The notes under the pieces are model-generated. The model saw only the letters and a program-made list of their open reading frames with translations, did no database searches and was not told the DNA's origin. A stretch of 64,000 nucleotides of DNA from Bryobacteraceae bacterium (GTDB lineage: Bacteria; Acidobacteriota; Terriglobia; Bryobacterales; Bryobacteraceae), in assembly GCA_026129905.1 (NCBI GenBank), contig JAHCHE010000012.1, positions 62,001 through 126,000 on the forward strand. Direction: 5' to 3'. A program made the translations under genes and the position numbers. Below are positions 34,269 through 42,278 of the stretch, piece after piece (the stretch's first letter is position 1; every line of letters starts with the position of its first letter).

Positions 34269-35771
34269 TCAGTCAAACGATTCCACGTAATCTGAATTCT
34301 GGCCGGCTCGCTTCATGACATCAGCGAGCCAGCGCTTCTTCTTCCGTCCCCGAACCACGCGGCCTGTGAAACCGAGATCCCGCGCGACGTTGTCTCGATT
34401 TTGGCGAACGTCTTTGCGGGTGGCACGGGCATAGCGGTGCAGGAAGTCATCGAGATTCTCCGGCCTCGCAAACACGTAGGTTGCGTGGCCTGGCTGCGGT
34501 ATCTCGGCCACGAGCGCATGCTCCCAGTCGAAAAGGTACTCATCTCGGATCAGGAACCAGGAGCGGCTCTTCTCGCGTAGCTTGTCGAAATAGAACGGTT
34601 CGTAGTCGGGACGCCAGGTCACGTGTTGGGGCTTGAGCCGGGGCGACACTGCCAGCTCGTCGAACCATCGCGCGATAACCGTGTGCTCTACAGGATGGCT
34701 CTCGACCTGCTTCCGAATCCGTTCGACGACCGCGGCGTGCTCGCCCAACAGCGCATGGATGGCTTGGGCCTGCTCGATGTCGTCAGCAAGGGCGTCGGGA
34801 AGGGTGACCTGGAGTCGCGACGGCAACGCCGCTTGCCAGTTCACGAGCCGCCATTCACCCTCGTGTAGCCGGTACCTGCCGGCGTGGACGAGCGTCGCCT
34901 CAACCTCAATGCGGCTCTTGAGCCAATGCTTCCACTGGTTCCAGGTGGCGTCCCAGCGCAACGGGAGCAGCCCGCCATCGAGCCAGACCTCCACTTTCCG
35001 GCGGGGATCTCGGCAGACAACCCTATCGGCGAGGAACTCGCAGCGGCGGAGCAAAAGGGTCAGTCGTTGCGCGCTCATCTCCGGACGGTAGGCAATAATC
35101 CGGCGCCCGAAGAAGATGTCCGCATCGGCTGAGAGCTGGCCCTCGACAAGGATCCAACCGTGACCGCCATAGGGGAACAACGCCGGCGCGTCCTGTGAGC
35201 GGAGCAGAGCATCGTAGCAGGTTCGCAGGTCCGGGTGCGCGAGCACGTTGAAGGCGCGCTCCGCCCGGACCCGGTCTCGAACCGAATCGTCGCCGGCATC
35301 CAGTTCTACGGAACGAAGCCGCCAGGCGAGCCTGAGGTCCGTCGGCGAGGCCTCTTCCGTGATGCCGAGAATACCGTACAGGCTCTCGCCGGAGCCGTCC
35401 TCCTCCAGGAGGTAGAAGTAGCGGCGCAAGGCGGAGGTGTCGATGTGGATGGCCTTTGTCGCAGCACCACTCTCCGTTTCGGCTCGAACATAGCTGGCCC
35501 CGTTGCGATTGGTCTTCGGCTGTGTGACATGGCCGATGGCCGCGGACAGCAGGGTCCGCCTGCCGTGGCTGGTACCTCGCTCGATCAGGAAATCGTTGCA
35601 GACATCCCGGTCGGCAGCACACAGTGGTGTGACCCGGTCTGAGACCTGCAGAAAGCACCCGAGGAACGGTGCCACGTGGAAGGAATGGCCCTCGTCACAA
35701 ACACAGCGGTAGCGATCGTCACCGGGTACCAGTTCCCGGACCGTCCAATACACGAGTTCCGGCCGAGCCAC
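34269..35771 (-). CDS. large protein with a divergent J-domain-like segment
   Basis: 500 residues, GTG start at 35771. Residues about 125-190 resemble a J domain: ESLYGILGITEEASPTDLRLAWRLRSVELDAGDDS, then ERAFNVLAHPDLRTCYDALL. The canonical HPD tripeptide between helix II and III is missing, so Hsp70 stimulation is doubtful. The N-terminal part has CxC and CAAD Cys residues; the long C-terminal region has no known domain but is rich in Trp and Arg. Function unknown. Confidence 0.6.
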   Translation of the reverse strand: MARPELVYWTVRELVPGDDRYRCVCDEGHSFHVAPFLGCFLQVSDRVTPLCAADRDVCNDFLIERGTSHGRRTLLSAAIGHVTQPKTNRNGASYVRAETESGAATKAIHIDTSALRRYFYLLEEDGSGESLYGILGITEEASPTDLRLAWRLRSVELDAGDDSVRDRVRAERAFNVLAHPDLRTCYDALLRSQDAPALFPYGGHGWILVEGQLSADADIFFGRRIIAYRPEMSAQRLTLLLRRCEFLADRVVCRDPRRKVEVWLDGGLLPLRWDATWNQWKHWLKSRIEVEATLVHAGRYRLHEGEWRLVNWQAALPSRLQVTLPDALADDIEQAQAIHALLGEHAAVVERIRKQVESHPVEHTVIARWFDELAVSPRLKPQHVTWRPDYEPFYFDKLREKSRSWFLIRDEYLFDWEHALVAEIPQPGHATYVFARPENLDDFLHRYARATRKDVRQNRDNVARDLGFTGRVVRGRKKKRWLADVMKRAGQNSDYVESFD

Positions 35772-35874
35772 ATCAGCAGAATACGCCGAACGACGGGAAT
35801 CACAAAGGGAGTTGCCGCAGGCTCAGTGGAGCGTGCAAATTCCATTGATAAGAAAGCAGTTGCAGGCCGATCGT

Positions 35875-36527
35875 TCACATGCACTGACCTACTGCGCTGC
35901 CGAGCAAAACGATGCCGGCGTTGTACACGGCGTGGGCCACAACGCCGGGCACGGTCGAGGCGGACCTGTGGCGGAGGGTGGCGAAAATGAGGCCGGTTGT
36001 GAACGTAGTCGCGATCCTGAGGAGTTGCCCGGCCGACCAGGCACCTGCACTGTGAGCCGCTGCGAAGAGGACTGCCGTACCGCAGATCGCGATCGCGGAA
36101 GCCCAAGACGATGAGATGGCGCCGCCAACGGCGAAGAGCATCAGGAACAGGTAGCCACGGAACACGCACTCCTCGACGAGGGGCACGAAGGTGACCATCA
36201 TCATGAGGGTCGCGGTCGAGAGCCCGCTGCTGGTGGACGGGCCAGGGGTGGAAATGGGCACACTTCGTGTGCAGCCTGGTACAGCATACCGGTGTAGGCG
36301 ACCATGACGACGCAGGCCAGGAGACCGCGCCAGCACCAGCCGCGGCCGGGCCAGTCCCATGCCAGGTACTCGAAGCCCAGTTGACGGAGTCGTCCACACT
36401 GGGAGAAACAGAAAATGAGGAGCGCCGCAAGCACCGCGAGCAGGGACAAGGGATGTGGGTCCGAGACCTGCCAGAGCTTCCATACCAGAAACGCCAGCAA
36501 TGCGGCAGTGAACTCTCGCCAGGGCAC
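35875..36527 (-). pseudogene. frameshifted CPBP intramembrane protease
   Basis: The N-terminal frame (from GTG 36527 or TTG 36581) carries two to three membrane helices (FTAALLAFLVWKLWQV; LLACVVMVAYTGMLYQAAHEV). The C-terminal frame carries the CPBP motifs PLVEECVFRGYLF (EExxxR), FAAAHSAG and VAHAVYNAG. The frame changes near 36250, in the ATTTCCAC run. The motifs for catalysis are all intact across the two frames, so a one-base error or recent mutation is likely. Confidence 0.68.
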
Positions 36528-36587
36528 GCGGCAATTGTGAGCCGTGGCGATCGCTCCCCGGGGTATTCTCCTGGCCGACAAACTCTA

Positions 36588-37104
36588 TCACCGTGCCACG
36601 CCGAGTTGCAGACCGTGGATTCTCAACGCCTCCTGCAACTCCGCTTCGGCTGGGTCTATTGCGTCGAGTTCCTTCGGCTGAACAAGGAACGGCTCAAAGA
36701 GCGCCCAGTTCGAGACACCAGTTCGAGGCATCGTGGCCGTACCTTGACCGGTAGTGTACACTGTCGAATCCAGCCTCGAAGGCGACGCGCGCTGCTCGTT
36801 GTGTCAGGTGCCCGGGGCGCTGCCAAAAGCAACGTGGCGGCATCGAGATCTTCAACACCGAGCGCACGGAGTTCTGTTCTACCAGGGGCTTCGGATACAA
36901 GCGGAAGCGGGCCAGCGTTTCCAGGAAGCAGCCGAGTTTCCGCGACGATGCATACAGGACGCGGTATAGGCCTTGGGGATCATCGAAGCGATTGCCGAAG
37001 GTCCCGTCGGGACCAGCGTGAGCCCAGTCAGGCGGCCGCCAAGGATCCGGTCGGCGGCCAAGGCGGTAGATGAGCGACGGAGGGCTGAAGTAGGGCAGCG
37101 GCAG
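36588..37104 (-). pseudogene. RES-domain toxin, frameshifted
   Basis: The frame from 37104 (CTG; no ATG available) reads LPLPYFSPPSLIYRLGRR, PDWAHAGPDGTFGNRFDDP, LYRVLYASSRKLGCFLETLARF and VAFEAGFDSVHYRSRYGHD: the RES fold, which consumes NAD. It then stops at a TGA near 36694. An extra G in the run at about 36701 is implied, because the next frame continues FEPFLVQPKELDAIDPAEAE and ends at 36588. Probably inactive. Confidence 0.65.
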
Positions 37105-37107
37105 AGC

Positions 37108-37262
37108 TCAATCTCCCGCCACGAAGGACCGGGCCGTACGTAGAATCTCGGGTCCAACAACGTCGAGGGGTTCCTCGCGGATCAAGCGAATGGGCACGGG
37201 GTCGTCGAGTTCCGGATTCAGACTAGTGAACCACGCCTGAACGACTCCCCTCCTATTCGTTC
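37108..37262 (-). pseudogene. Xre/MbcA/ParS-type antitoxin C-terminal fragment
   Basis: Directly upstream of the RES toxin, same frame, ending with TGA 37108-37110. It reads AWFTSLNPELDDPVPIRLIR and then DVVGPEILRTARSFVAGD, the toxin-binding end of RES-partner antitoxins (pattern NPxLxxxPxxLI...ARxFxAG). An in-frame TGA precedes it, so the N-terminal DNA-binding part is missing. With the RES remnant it marks a decayed toxin-antitoxin locus beside the IS66 element. Confidence 0.55.
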
Positions 37263-37374
37263 AGGATTTACAGCACCTGCTCCGGGCAACTGGCGTTGTC
37301 CTTCACATGTATACGAACTGGCGGGACCATTTCAACGTGAGCGCTACGTGAACCACAGGGAGGGGAGGGGGCGA

Positions 37375-39018
37375 CTACTTGGCGGGCGCCTCGGGCGGCG
37401 GGGGCTGGTTGCGTTTCCATTGGTCGGGCAACCAGTCCGGCAGATCGCTCACTCGCAGCGCCGGCAGATTGACCAGCAACTGCGTCAGGTATAGTTGCGG
37501 GTCCACCTCGTGGCGCCGGCAACTGCTGGTCAGGGACGCGAGGATCGCCGCCGTCCGGCCCCCGCGCGCGTTGCCCACGAACAGCGAGTTCTTGCGGTTG
37601 AGAACCACCCGCTTCATTTCGCGCTCGCTGACATTGTTGTCGATCGGAACGGCGCCATCGGAGCAGAACACGTTCAGTTCCTCCCACTGGCCCAAGACGT
37701 AGCCGATCGCTTCGGCCATCGGATGCTTGGGCAGCAACTGTTCCTTCCAGCCCAGAAGCTTCTCCCGCAACCCGGCCAACACCGGCGCCGAACTGCCCCG
37801 GCGCAACTCCAGCCGCGCGGCTACGGAGAGTTCGTTCCCTTGCCGCTCCACCGCGAAAAGCAGGCGCACCTGTTCCACAGCCTCCCGCGCGATTTCGGGA
37901 GCCGCCTTCTCCGCCTCGATGAATTTCCTCCGCGCATGCGCCCAACACCCCGCACGCGTGATCTGGTTGCCGGCCACCACGCCGTTGTAGCCGGCGTAAG
38001 CGTCGGCCAGTAGAACCTCCCGGTAGTCTGCGAGAAAATACTTCGGCCCGTCGCGGCCCCGGTGGAGGGTGAAGTCGAAGACGTTGTACGGATTCGCTTC
38101 GTCCCCCACGTACACCCACATCCGCGCGTTCGCTGCCTTGCCTTTACTCAGCATCGGCATGATGGTGTCGTCGGTGGCCACGACGTGCGAGGCCCGCACC
38201 CGCTGGGCCATCAGATCGTAGAGCGGCCCGGCCAAATCGGCCACGTCGCCGCACCAGACCGACTGCGTGGCCCGCGAAATCTCGAATCCCTGCCGCGCGA
38301 AGATGTCTTCCAGCCGGTACAGCGGAAGATAGTCGGAGAACTTACTGGTCACGATATAAGCCAGCAGCCCCGGTCCGGCCAGCCCCTTGTCGATCGCCGC
38401 CTCGGGCTTGGCCGCCGTTTCGATCGCCGGACCGGCGCCGCTGTTCTCGCAGGCCGGGCAGGCGTACTTTTTGCGCAGGTGGTGAATGCGCTCGAAGTGG
38501 CCCGGGAAGTACTCGATCTGCCAGCTCTCGTCGGCGCCGATCTCGCGGCGCTCGGCTCCGCAGCACGGGCAGGCGCGCTCTTCTCCGCTCAGTTCGTGAA
38601 CGTGTGTGGTGACGGGGAGATGCTCGAAGGCGGCCAGGTTGCGCCGGCCCTTGCGCCGCCGCACGCGCCGCACCTCCTCGACCGGCCCGGCCTCCGCAGG
38701 CAGATCGCCGGGGTGGACCGGCTTGCGTTCCAACTCTGCGGCGAAATCGAGCAGCAGTTGCGCCACGTCGCCGCCCGATGGGAGCCGGTCCGCCCGCGGA
38801 CCGTAGTACCACTTCTTGTATCGCGCCAGCTCGCGCTCCAGGCGCAGCATCTCGATGTGAAGCTGGGCGGCGCGCAGTCTCTGCTCCTCGGCACGGCGCT
38901 CTTGTTCCTCGGCGCGTTGCGCCTGCCGGTCCCGCTCCTCGAGCAGCGCGAGCACCACGGCTTTCAGCGATTCGCTGTCCTCGGGTAACTCGACTAACTC
39001 GATGCCGGCGACCTTCAC
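37375..39018 (-). CDS. tnpC: IS66-family transposase TnpC
   Basis: 547 residues. Coiled-coil N-terminus (LEERDRQAQRAEEQERRAEE), the IS66 Orf3 block ELARYKKWYYGPRADRL, a zinc-binding CPCCGAE segment, and DDE-type catalytic residues in HVVATDDTIMPML, FLADYREVLLADAYAGY and DNNVSEREMK. No disruption is visible. Confidence 0.95.
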   Translation of the reverse strand: MKVAGIELVELPEDSESLKAVVLALLEERDRQAQRAEEQERRAEEQRLRAAQLHIEMLRLERELARYKKWYYGPRADRLPSGGDVAQLLLDFAAELERKPVHPGDLPAEAGPVEEVRRVRRRKGRRNLAAFEHLPVTTHVHELSGEERACPCCGAERREIGADESWQIEYFPGHFERIHHLRKKYACPACENSGAGPAIETAAKPEAAIDKGLAGPGLLAYIVTSKFSDYLPLYRLEDIFARQGFEISRATQSVWCGDVADLAGPLYDLMAQRVRASHVVATDDTIMPMLSKGKAANARMWVYVGDEANPYNVFDFTLHRGRDGPKYFLADYREVLLADAYAGYNGVVAGNQITRAGCWAHARRKFIEAEKAAPEIAREAVEQVRLLFAVERQGNELSVAARLELRRGSSAPVLAGLREKLLGWKEQLLPKHPMAEAIGYVLGQWEELNVFCSDGAVPIDNNVSEREMKRVVLNRKNSLFVGNARGGRTAAILASLTSSCRRHEVDPQLYLTQLLVNLPALRVSDLPDWLPDQWKRNQPPPPEAPAK

Positions 39019-39050
39019 GGATAATAAGACGTGATAGGGTGAAACGAATG

Positions 39051-39446
39051 TTACTCGCTTGCCGAGTTTCTGGTGCTCCGTTTATAGCGCGGAACCCGTT
39101 TCAGCCGCGACATGTCGATGCCGTCCAACAGCATCGCCAGTTCACTGGCGCGCAACTCCACCGAACGCGCCCCCGCTTCGAGGCGCGGCAGCTTGAACAC
39201 GCCCGCCTCCAGCCGTTTGTACCAGAGCACATATCCGTCGCGGTCCCAGAACAGTATCTTCAGCCGGTCGCCCCGCCGCGAACGGAACACGAACAGGTGA
39301 CCGCTCAGCGGGTCCTCTCCGATGACCTTCCCGGCCCGTTCGGCCAGGCGATCGAAGCCGCAGCGCATGTCGGCCGCCTCAGCCGCCAGCCAGATCCGCG
39401 AGCCGTGGGCCAGGTCCAGCGCGCGCAGGCTCGGCAGACTAGTCAA
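39051..39446 (-). CDS. tnpB: IS66 accessory protein TnpB
   Basis: 131 residues from TTG 39446, overlapping the tnpA stop as TTGA. The IS66 Orf2 pattern is present: MRCGFDRLAERAGKVIGEDPLSGHLFVFRSRRGDRLKILFWDRDGYVLWYKRLE. Co-translated with tnpA and tnpC. It is required for IS66 transposition by family precedent. Confidence 0.92.
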   Translation of the reverse strand: MTSLPSLRALDLAHGSRIWLAAEAADMRCGFDRLAERAGKVIGEDPLSGHLFVFRSRRGDRLKILFWDRDGYVLWYKRLEAGVFKLPRLEAGARSVELRASELAMLLDGIDMSRLKRVPRYKRSTRNSASE

Positions 39447-39790
39447 GAGCGTGTCTCCAGCACCGCCAACACCGCCCGGAGGTGACCGGCGTCGAAGCCC
39501 GGCTCCACCGCGATGCTCCGGCCGCCGCCGAGCCGGATCTCGATCGTCCGGCCAGCCGCCGCCTCGCCGCCCCCAGCGACCCGCACGGCGAGGAACTGGT
39601 CCCTCTCGGCTTGGTTCAACCGCTTCTTCCAGGCGTAGAACTGTGGCGCACAGATCCCGCGTTCCCGGCAGAACGCCGCCATGCTCTGCCCGCTCTGCTG
39701 CTGCTCGGCGACCACGCCTCGCCACTTCGCCCACGCCTCAGGCCCTCGCGTCCGCATGTCTCCACAGTGCGGCACCTTCGTGGACTTCAC
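39443..39790 (-). CDS. tnpA: IS66 accessory protein TnpA
   Basis: 115 residues. A helix-turn-helix DNA-binding start (WAKWRGVVAEQQQSGQSMAAFCRERGICAPQFYAWKKRL) and a beta-rich C-terminus with IEIRLGGGRSIAVEPGF. First gene of the IS66 operon. Typical Orf1 length. Confidence 0.9.
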   Translation of the reverse strand: MKSTKVPHCGDMRTRGPEAWAKWRGVVAEQQQSGQSMAAFCRERGICAPQFYAWKKRLNQAERDQFLAVRVAGGGEAAAGRTIEIRLGGGRSIAVEPGFDAGHLRAVLAVLETRS

Positions 39791-39823
39791 AAGATGTGGT
39801 TCACGTAGCGCTCACATTTCAAC

Positions 39824-40061
39824 GTATCGCTAGACTAGCCGTGTGGCCGGAGAACAGCGCTCCGGCTAGAACGATGTCCTTAAGGCGTCGTTGCTGCCAT
39901 GAAAATGGCTAATCCAGCCCTTATCGAAGACCCCAGCGGCGGAAGGGATGGTGCCAAGAACCCTGACACCGGTTGTGTTTTGTGTTTCTTCAGTCTGCAT
40001 GACACCCTCCAAGACGGGATCTGATCGCCTGATCGCCAAAGCCCTTGATCCTCGTTCCTAA
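39824..40061. other. spacer right of IS66, no gene seen
   Basis: About 240 bases between the IS66 target duplication and the NsrR-type operator at 40062. A minus-strand frame (39880-40134) has poor coding character. Nothing else is recognised. This is probably the start of the NO-response locus upstream region. Confidence 0.4.
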
Positions 40062-40084
40062 AAGGAGTATCCTCGATACATCTT
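40062..40084 (+). promoter_or_regulatory. NsrR-type operator before the haemerythrin gene
   Basis: An 11-1-11 imperfect inverted repeat: left arm AAGGAGTATCC, one spacer base, right arm CGATACATCTT. The arms resemble the NsrR half-site AAGATGTATTC (left arm matches at 8 of 11). The right half and the following TCTGTCAAG recur at the NsrR/E1 divergent promoter at 45.88 kb. Inference: the local NsrR represses this gene. Confidence 0.65.
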
Positions 40085-40160
40085 CTTCTGTCAAGTAGTG
40101 AAGATACGATACCGGTGCGCGCTAGTGCTCGCACGAATAAACTGGAAATGAGGACGACGA

Positions 40161-40712
40161 ATGATACGTACGGAACAGATCGCCGCCGGTCCGGGCCAGG
40201 CGAGTGTGACTCTTGACCAGCCGCTCGAACATCTGGTCGCCTGCCATCGGCGGATTGAAGAGCGACTGGAGATATTGGAACGAGCGGCGAATTATCTCTT
40301 GGATCGAAGAGAAGAGGCTCTGGAGGCGATCGAGAACTGTTTTCGTTTTCTGGACTCTAACGGCGTTTGGCATACAGCAGACGAGGAGGAAAGCGTCTTC
40401 CCTCGGCTACGAGGGAAGGTGAAGGAACAAGAGGACCGGTTCCTTCGCGAACTCGAGGCCGATCACAGGGAGGTGGAGGGCGTGTATGAGGAGGTCAAAG
40501 CGCGCTGTCGAGTCCTGTCGGAAGTAGTGCCTTTGAAGGCCGAAGATGTCGGAAGTTTCGTGGAGGTGGTGCGACGACTGTGCAGACTCTATCGAGCGCA
40601 TATCGCTGCCGAGAATGATCAGCTCATCAGCGTAGCGCGTGGCGTGCTCGACGCAGCTCAACTCTCAGCGATCTCGCGGGAAATGAAGGCAAGGCGAGGT
40701 CTAACGCTGTGA
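40161..40712 (+). CDS. haemerythrin HHE-domain protein
   Basis: 183 residues from ATG 40161. Four-helix HHE pattern: LEHLVACHRRIEERLEIL, WHTADEEESVFPRL, ELEADHREVEGVYEEV and YRAHIAAENDQLIS, giving H/E ligands for a di-iron site. Such proteins bind NO or O2 and are typical NsrR targets. It is preceded by an NsrR-type operator, and its 3' end overlaps the NnrS gene by 12 bases convergently. Confidence 0.85.
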   Translation: MIRTEQIAAGPGQASVTLDQPLEHLVACHRRIEERLEILERAANYLLDRREEALEAIENCFRFLDSNGVWHTADEEESVFPRLRGKVKEQEDRFLRELEADHREVEGVYEEVKARCRVLSEVVPLKAEDVGSFVEVVRRLCRLYRAHIAAENDQLISVARGVLDAAQLSAISREMKARRGLTL

Positions 40713-42278
40713 GTTCGCCCGAAGACTTCTGGCCAGCCGCGACTCAAAAAACTCGCCGAGGATTCGAACCAGACCGTCCGGATCGGCGCCGTCCGCCTCG
40801 GCGGCTTCTCGCAATGTCAGACTGCGAGGCACAGCGTTAGCAGAAGCGAGGGTCGTGAGTCCCTCCTTCACCAGCAGCCGTCTGGTTGCTGGATAGCTAT
40901 GGATGTACCAGTAGAGAGACATGCTGTCGTTGACCTGTTTCCTTGAAATCCAAGCTGGAACCGGACTTAACATCGTGGCCATCAGATTCCCCGCGAAGAA
41001 GACGACCGCCAGCAGTTCGAGCGTTGCGGACACGGGCAGGACGCTCCACAGGCCTGGTATCAGACCTGAATAGGCGAGGGGCTCCGCGATCACCCTCAGG
41101 GTGCAGCCGACGGTCAGCAGCATCAGGGAATACAACATGAGGCGCGTGCTTCTCAGTTCCCGGCTGTTCAAGAACGACGGTAGAATACGAGGCCCCACCG
41201 AGAAGACCAGCGTCGCAAGAAAGCCAACAGTGAAGGCGTGGCGGGAAGCCCCCAGTCCGCCCGGCCAGGACGCGGAAAACGCAAGTATCGCCGAGAAGAT
41301 CAGCCATCCGAATGCGACGCCGACGAACCAAGGGAACCGCCTGTCTACACCGATTGTCTTCGCCGGACGTACACTCGTCTCGAAGATCCGGAGACCTGCG
41401 CACGCCAGCAGGACTGAGATCAAGATCGCGGCGCTGGCCGCGTGAGGTGTTTCGAGGAGGGTAAGGGGAATGCTGGCGATGAGGACCGCTAGTCCTGCAT
41501 ACGCAGTTGCCTTGTGAGTCGGCGCCAGCCCAAGGAATGCCGGCAAGAACCTGATGCTGAACCCATACGCGATGGGGTAGGTGAATGTCCAGGCGGCGAA
41601 ATGAATGAGCCGGCTGTTCTGATCGAGCGGTATCGTCAGTGAATCAACCGGCGGCCAAAGCAAAGCAAGCTGATACCCAAACGTCGCCACGAGGCCCGCG
41701 AGACCTCCGAATATCGAGATTTCCCAGACCTCGATCTTTCTGCCGGCGCCACCGTGTGCTGACACCTGCCAGATCGCCAGTATAGCTACCACGAGTTCGC
41801 ACATTGCTGTTGCGGGAAGGATTGTCCGCCAATGCCACTCCTGGAAGACCGAGAGCCAGCGTAGAGAAACGGTGCCGGTCCACAGCGCGAGCATCACCCA
41901 ACCAGCAGATACGGACCGAAGCCGGCTTCGGCGGAACTTCGGAAATGTGTAGAGGGTAATTCCGAGCACAAAACTGCCGATCCAGCCAAACAGTTGAGCG
42001 TGACCGTGAGCTTGAATCCACGCATCGGGCGCCGAACCAGCCTCCCTGCTCGCACTGATGCCGAGGAGGTTCCAAACGCCAAGCAATGTTCCAGGCAGCA
42101 CCATGAACAGTAGCCCCACGGCGATGAACCCGGCCAGCAGACGCGCACGCCGCCGTTCGGGCAAAGGATCAGCCTGAGGTAGTCTGCCCTGCATCGTGGC
42201 GTCTCTGTCAAAGGCTCTCCGCCACGCTTCCGGAAGTTTACGGCTAGTCTCTCCCGGTCCTCGAGCAGTCACGGTCAC
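40701..42278 (-). CDS. nnrS: NnrS family membrane protein
   Basis: 525 residues with about 12 membrane segments. Signatures: AHGHAQLFGWIGSFVLGI (His-rich helix start), RHAFTVGFLATLVFSVGPRILP and several other conserved His residues proposed to bind haem or copper in NnrS. The C-terminal 70 residues form a soluble DUF1858-like helical segment (TLREAAEADG). NnrS contributes to tolerance of nitrosative stress. GTG 42278 overlaps the stop of the DAC-like gene (GTGA). Confidence 0.85.
   Translation of the reverse strand: MTVTARGPGETSRKLPEAWRRAFDRDATMQGRLPQADPLPERRRARLLAGFIAVGLLFMVLPGTLLGVWNLLGISASREAGSAPDAWIQAHGHAQLFGWIGSFVLGITLYTFPKFRRSRLRSVSAGWVMLALWTGTVSLRWLSVFQEWHWRTILPATAMCELVVAILAIWQVSAHGGAGRKIEVWEISIFGGLAGLVATFGYQLALLWPPVDSLTIPLDQNSRLIHFAAWTFTYPIAYGFSIRFLPAFLGLAPTHKATAYAGLAVLIASIPLTLLETPHAASAAILISVLLACAGLRIFETSVRPAKTIGVDRRFPWFVGVAFGWLIFSAILAFSASWPGGLGASRHAFTVGFLATLVFSVGPRILPSFLNSRELRSTRLMLYSLMLLTVGCTLRVIAEPLAYSGLIPGLWSVLPVSATLELLAVVFFAGNLMATMLSPVPAWISRKQVNDSMSLYWYIHSYPATRRLLVKEGLTTLASANAVPRSLTLREAAEADGADPDGLVRILGEFFESRLARSLRANSQR

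Larger units (their letters stand above)
37337..39815 (-). mobile_element. complete IS66-family insertion sequence
   Basis: The terminal inverted repeats match over at least 21 bases and begin GTGAGCGCTACGTGAACC (37337 onwards; inverted at 39795-39815). The flanks carry identical 8-bp target duplications ATTTCAAC at 37329-37336 and 39816-39823, the usual IS66 size. It contains tnpA, tnpB and tnpC in order on the minus strand. Length about 2.48 kb. All three genes look intact. Confidence 0.93.

Noticed and set aside
36267-37073. 268-residue plus-strand frame
   Set aside because: Antisense of the CPBP and RES remnants, no motif.
37495-38988. Long plus-strand frames inside IS66
   Set aside because: Antisense of tnpC, which has all IS66 motifs.
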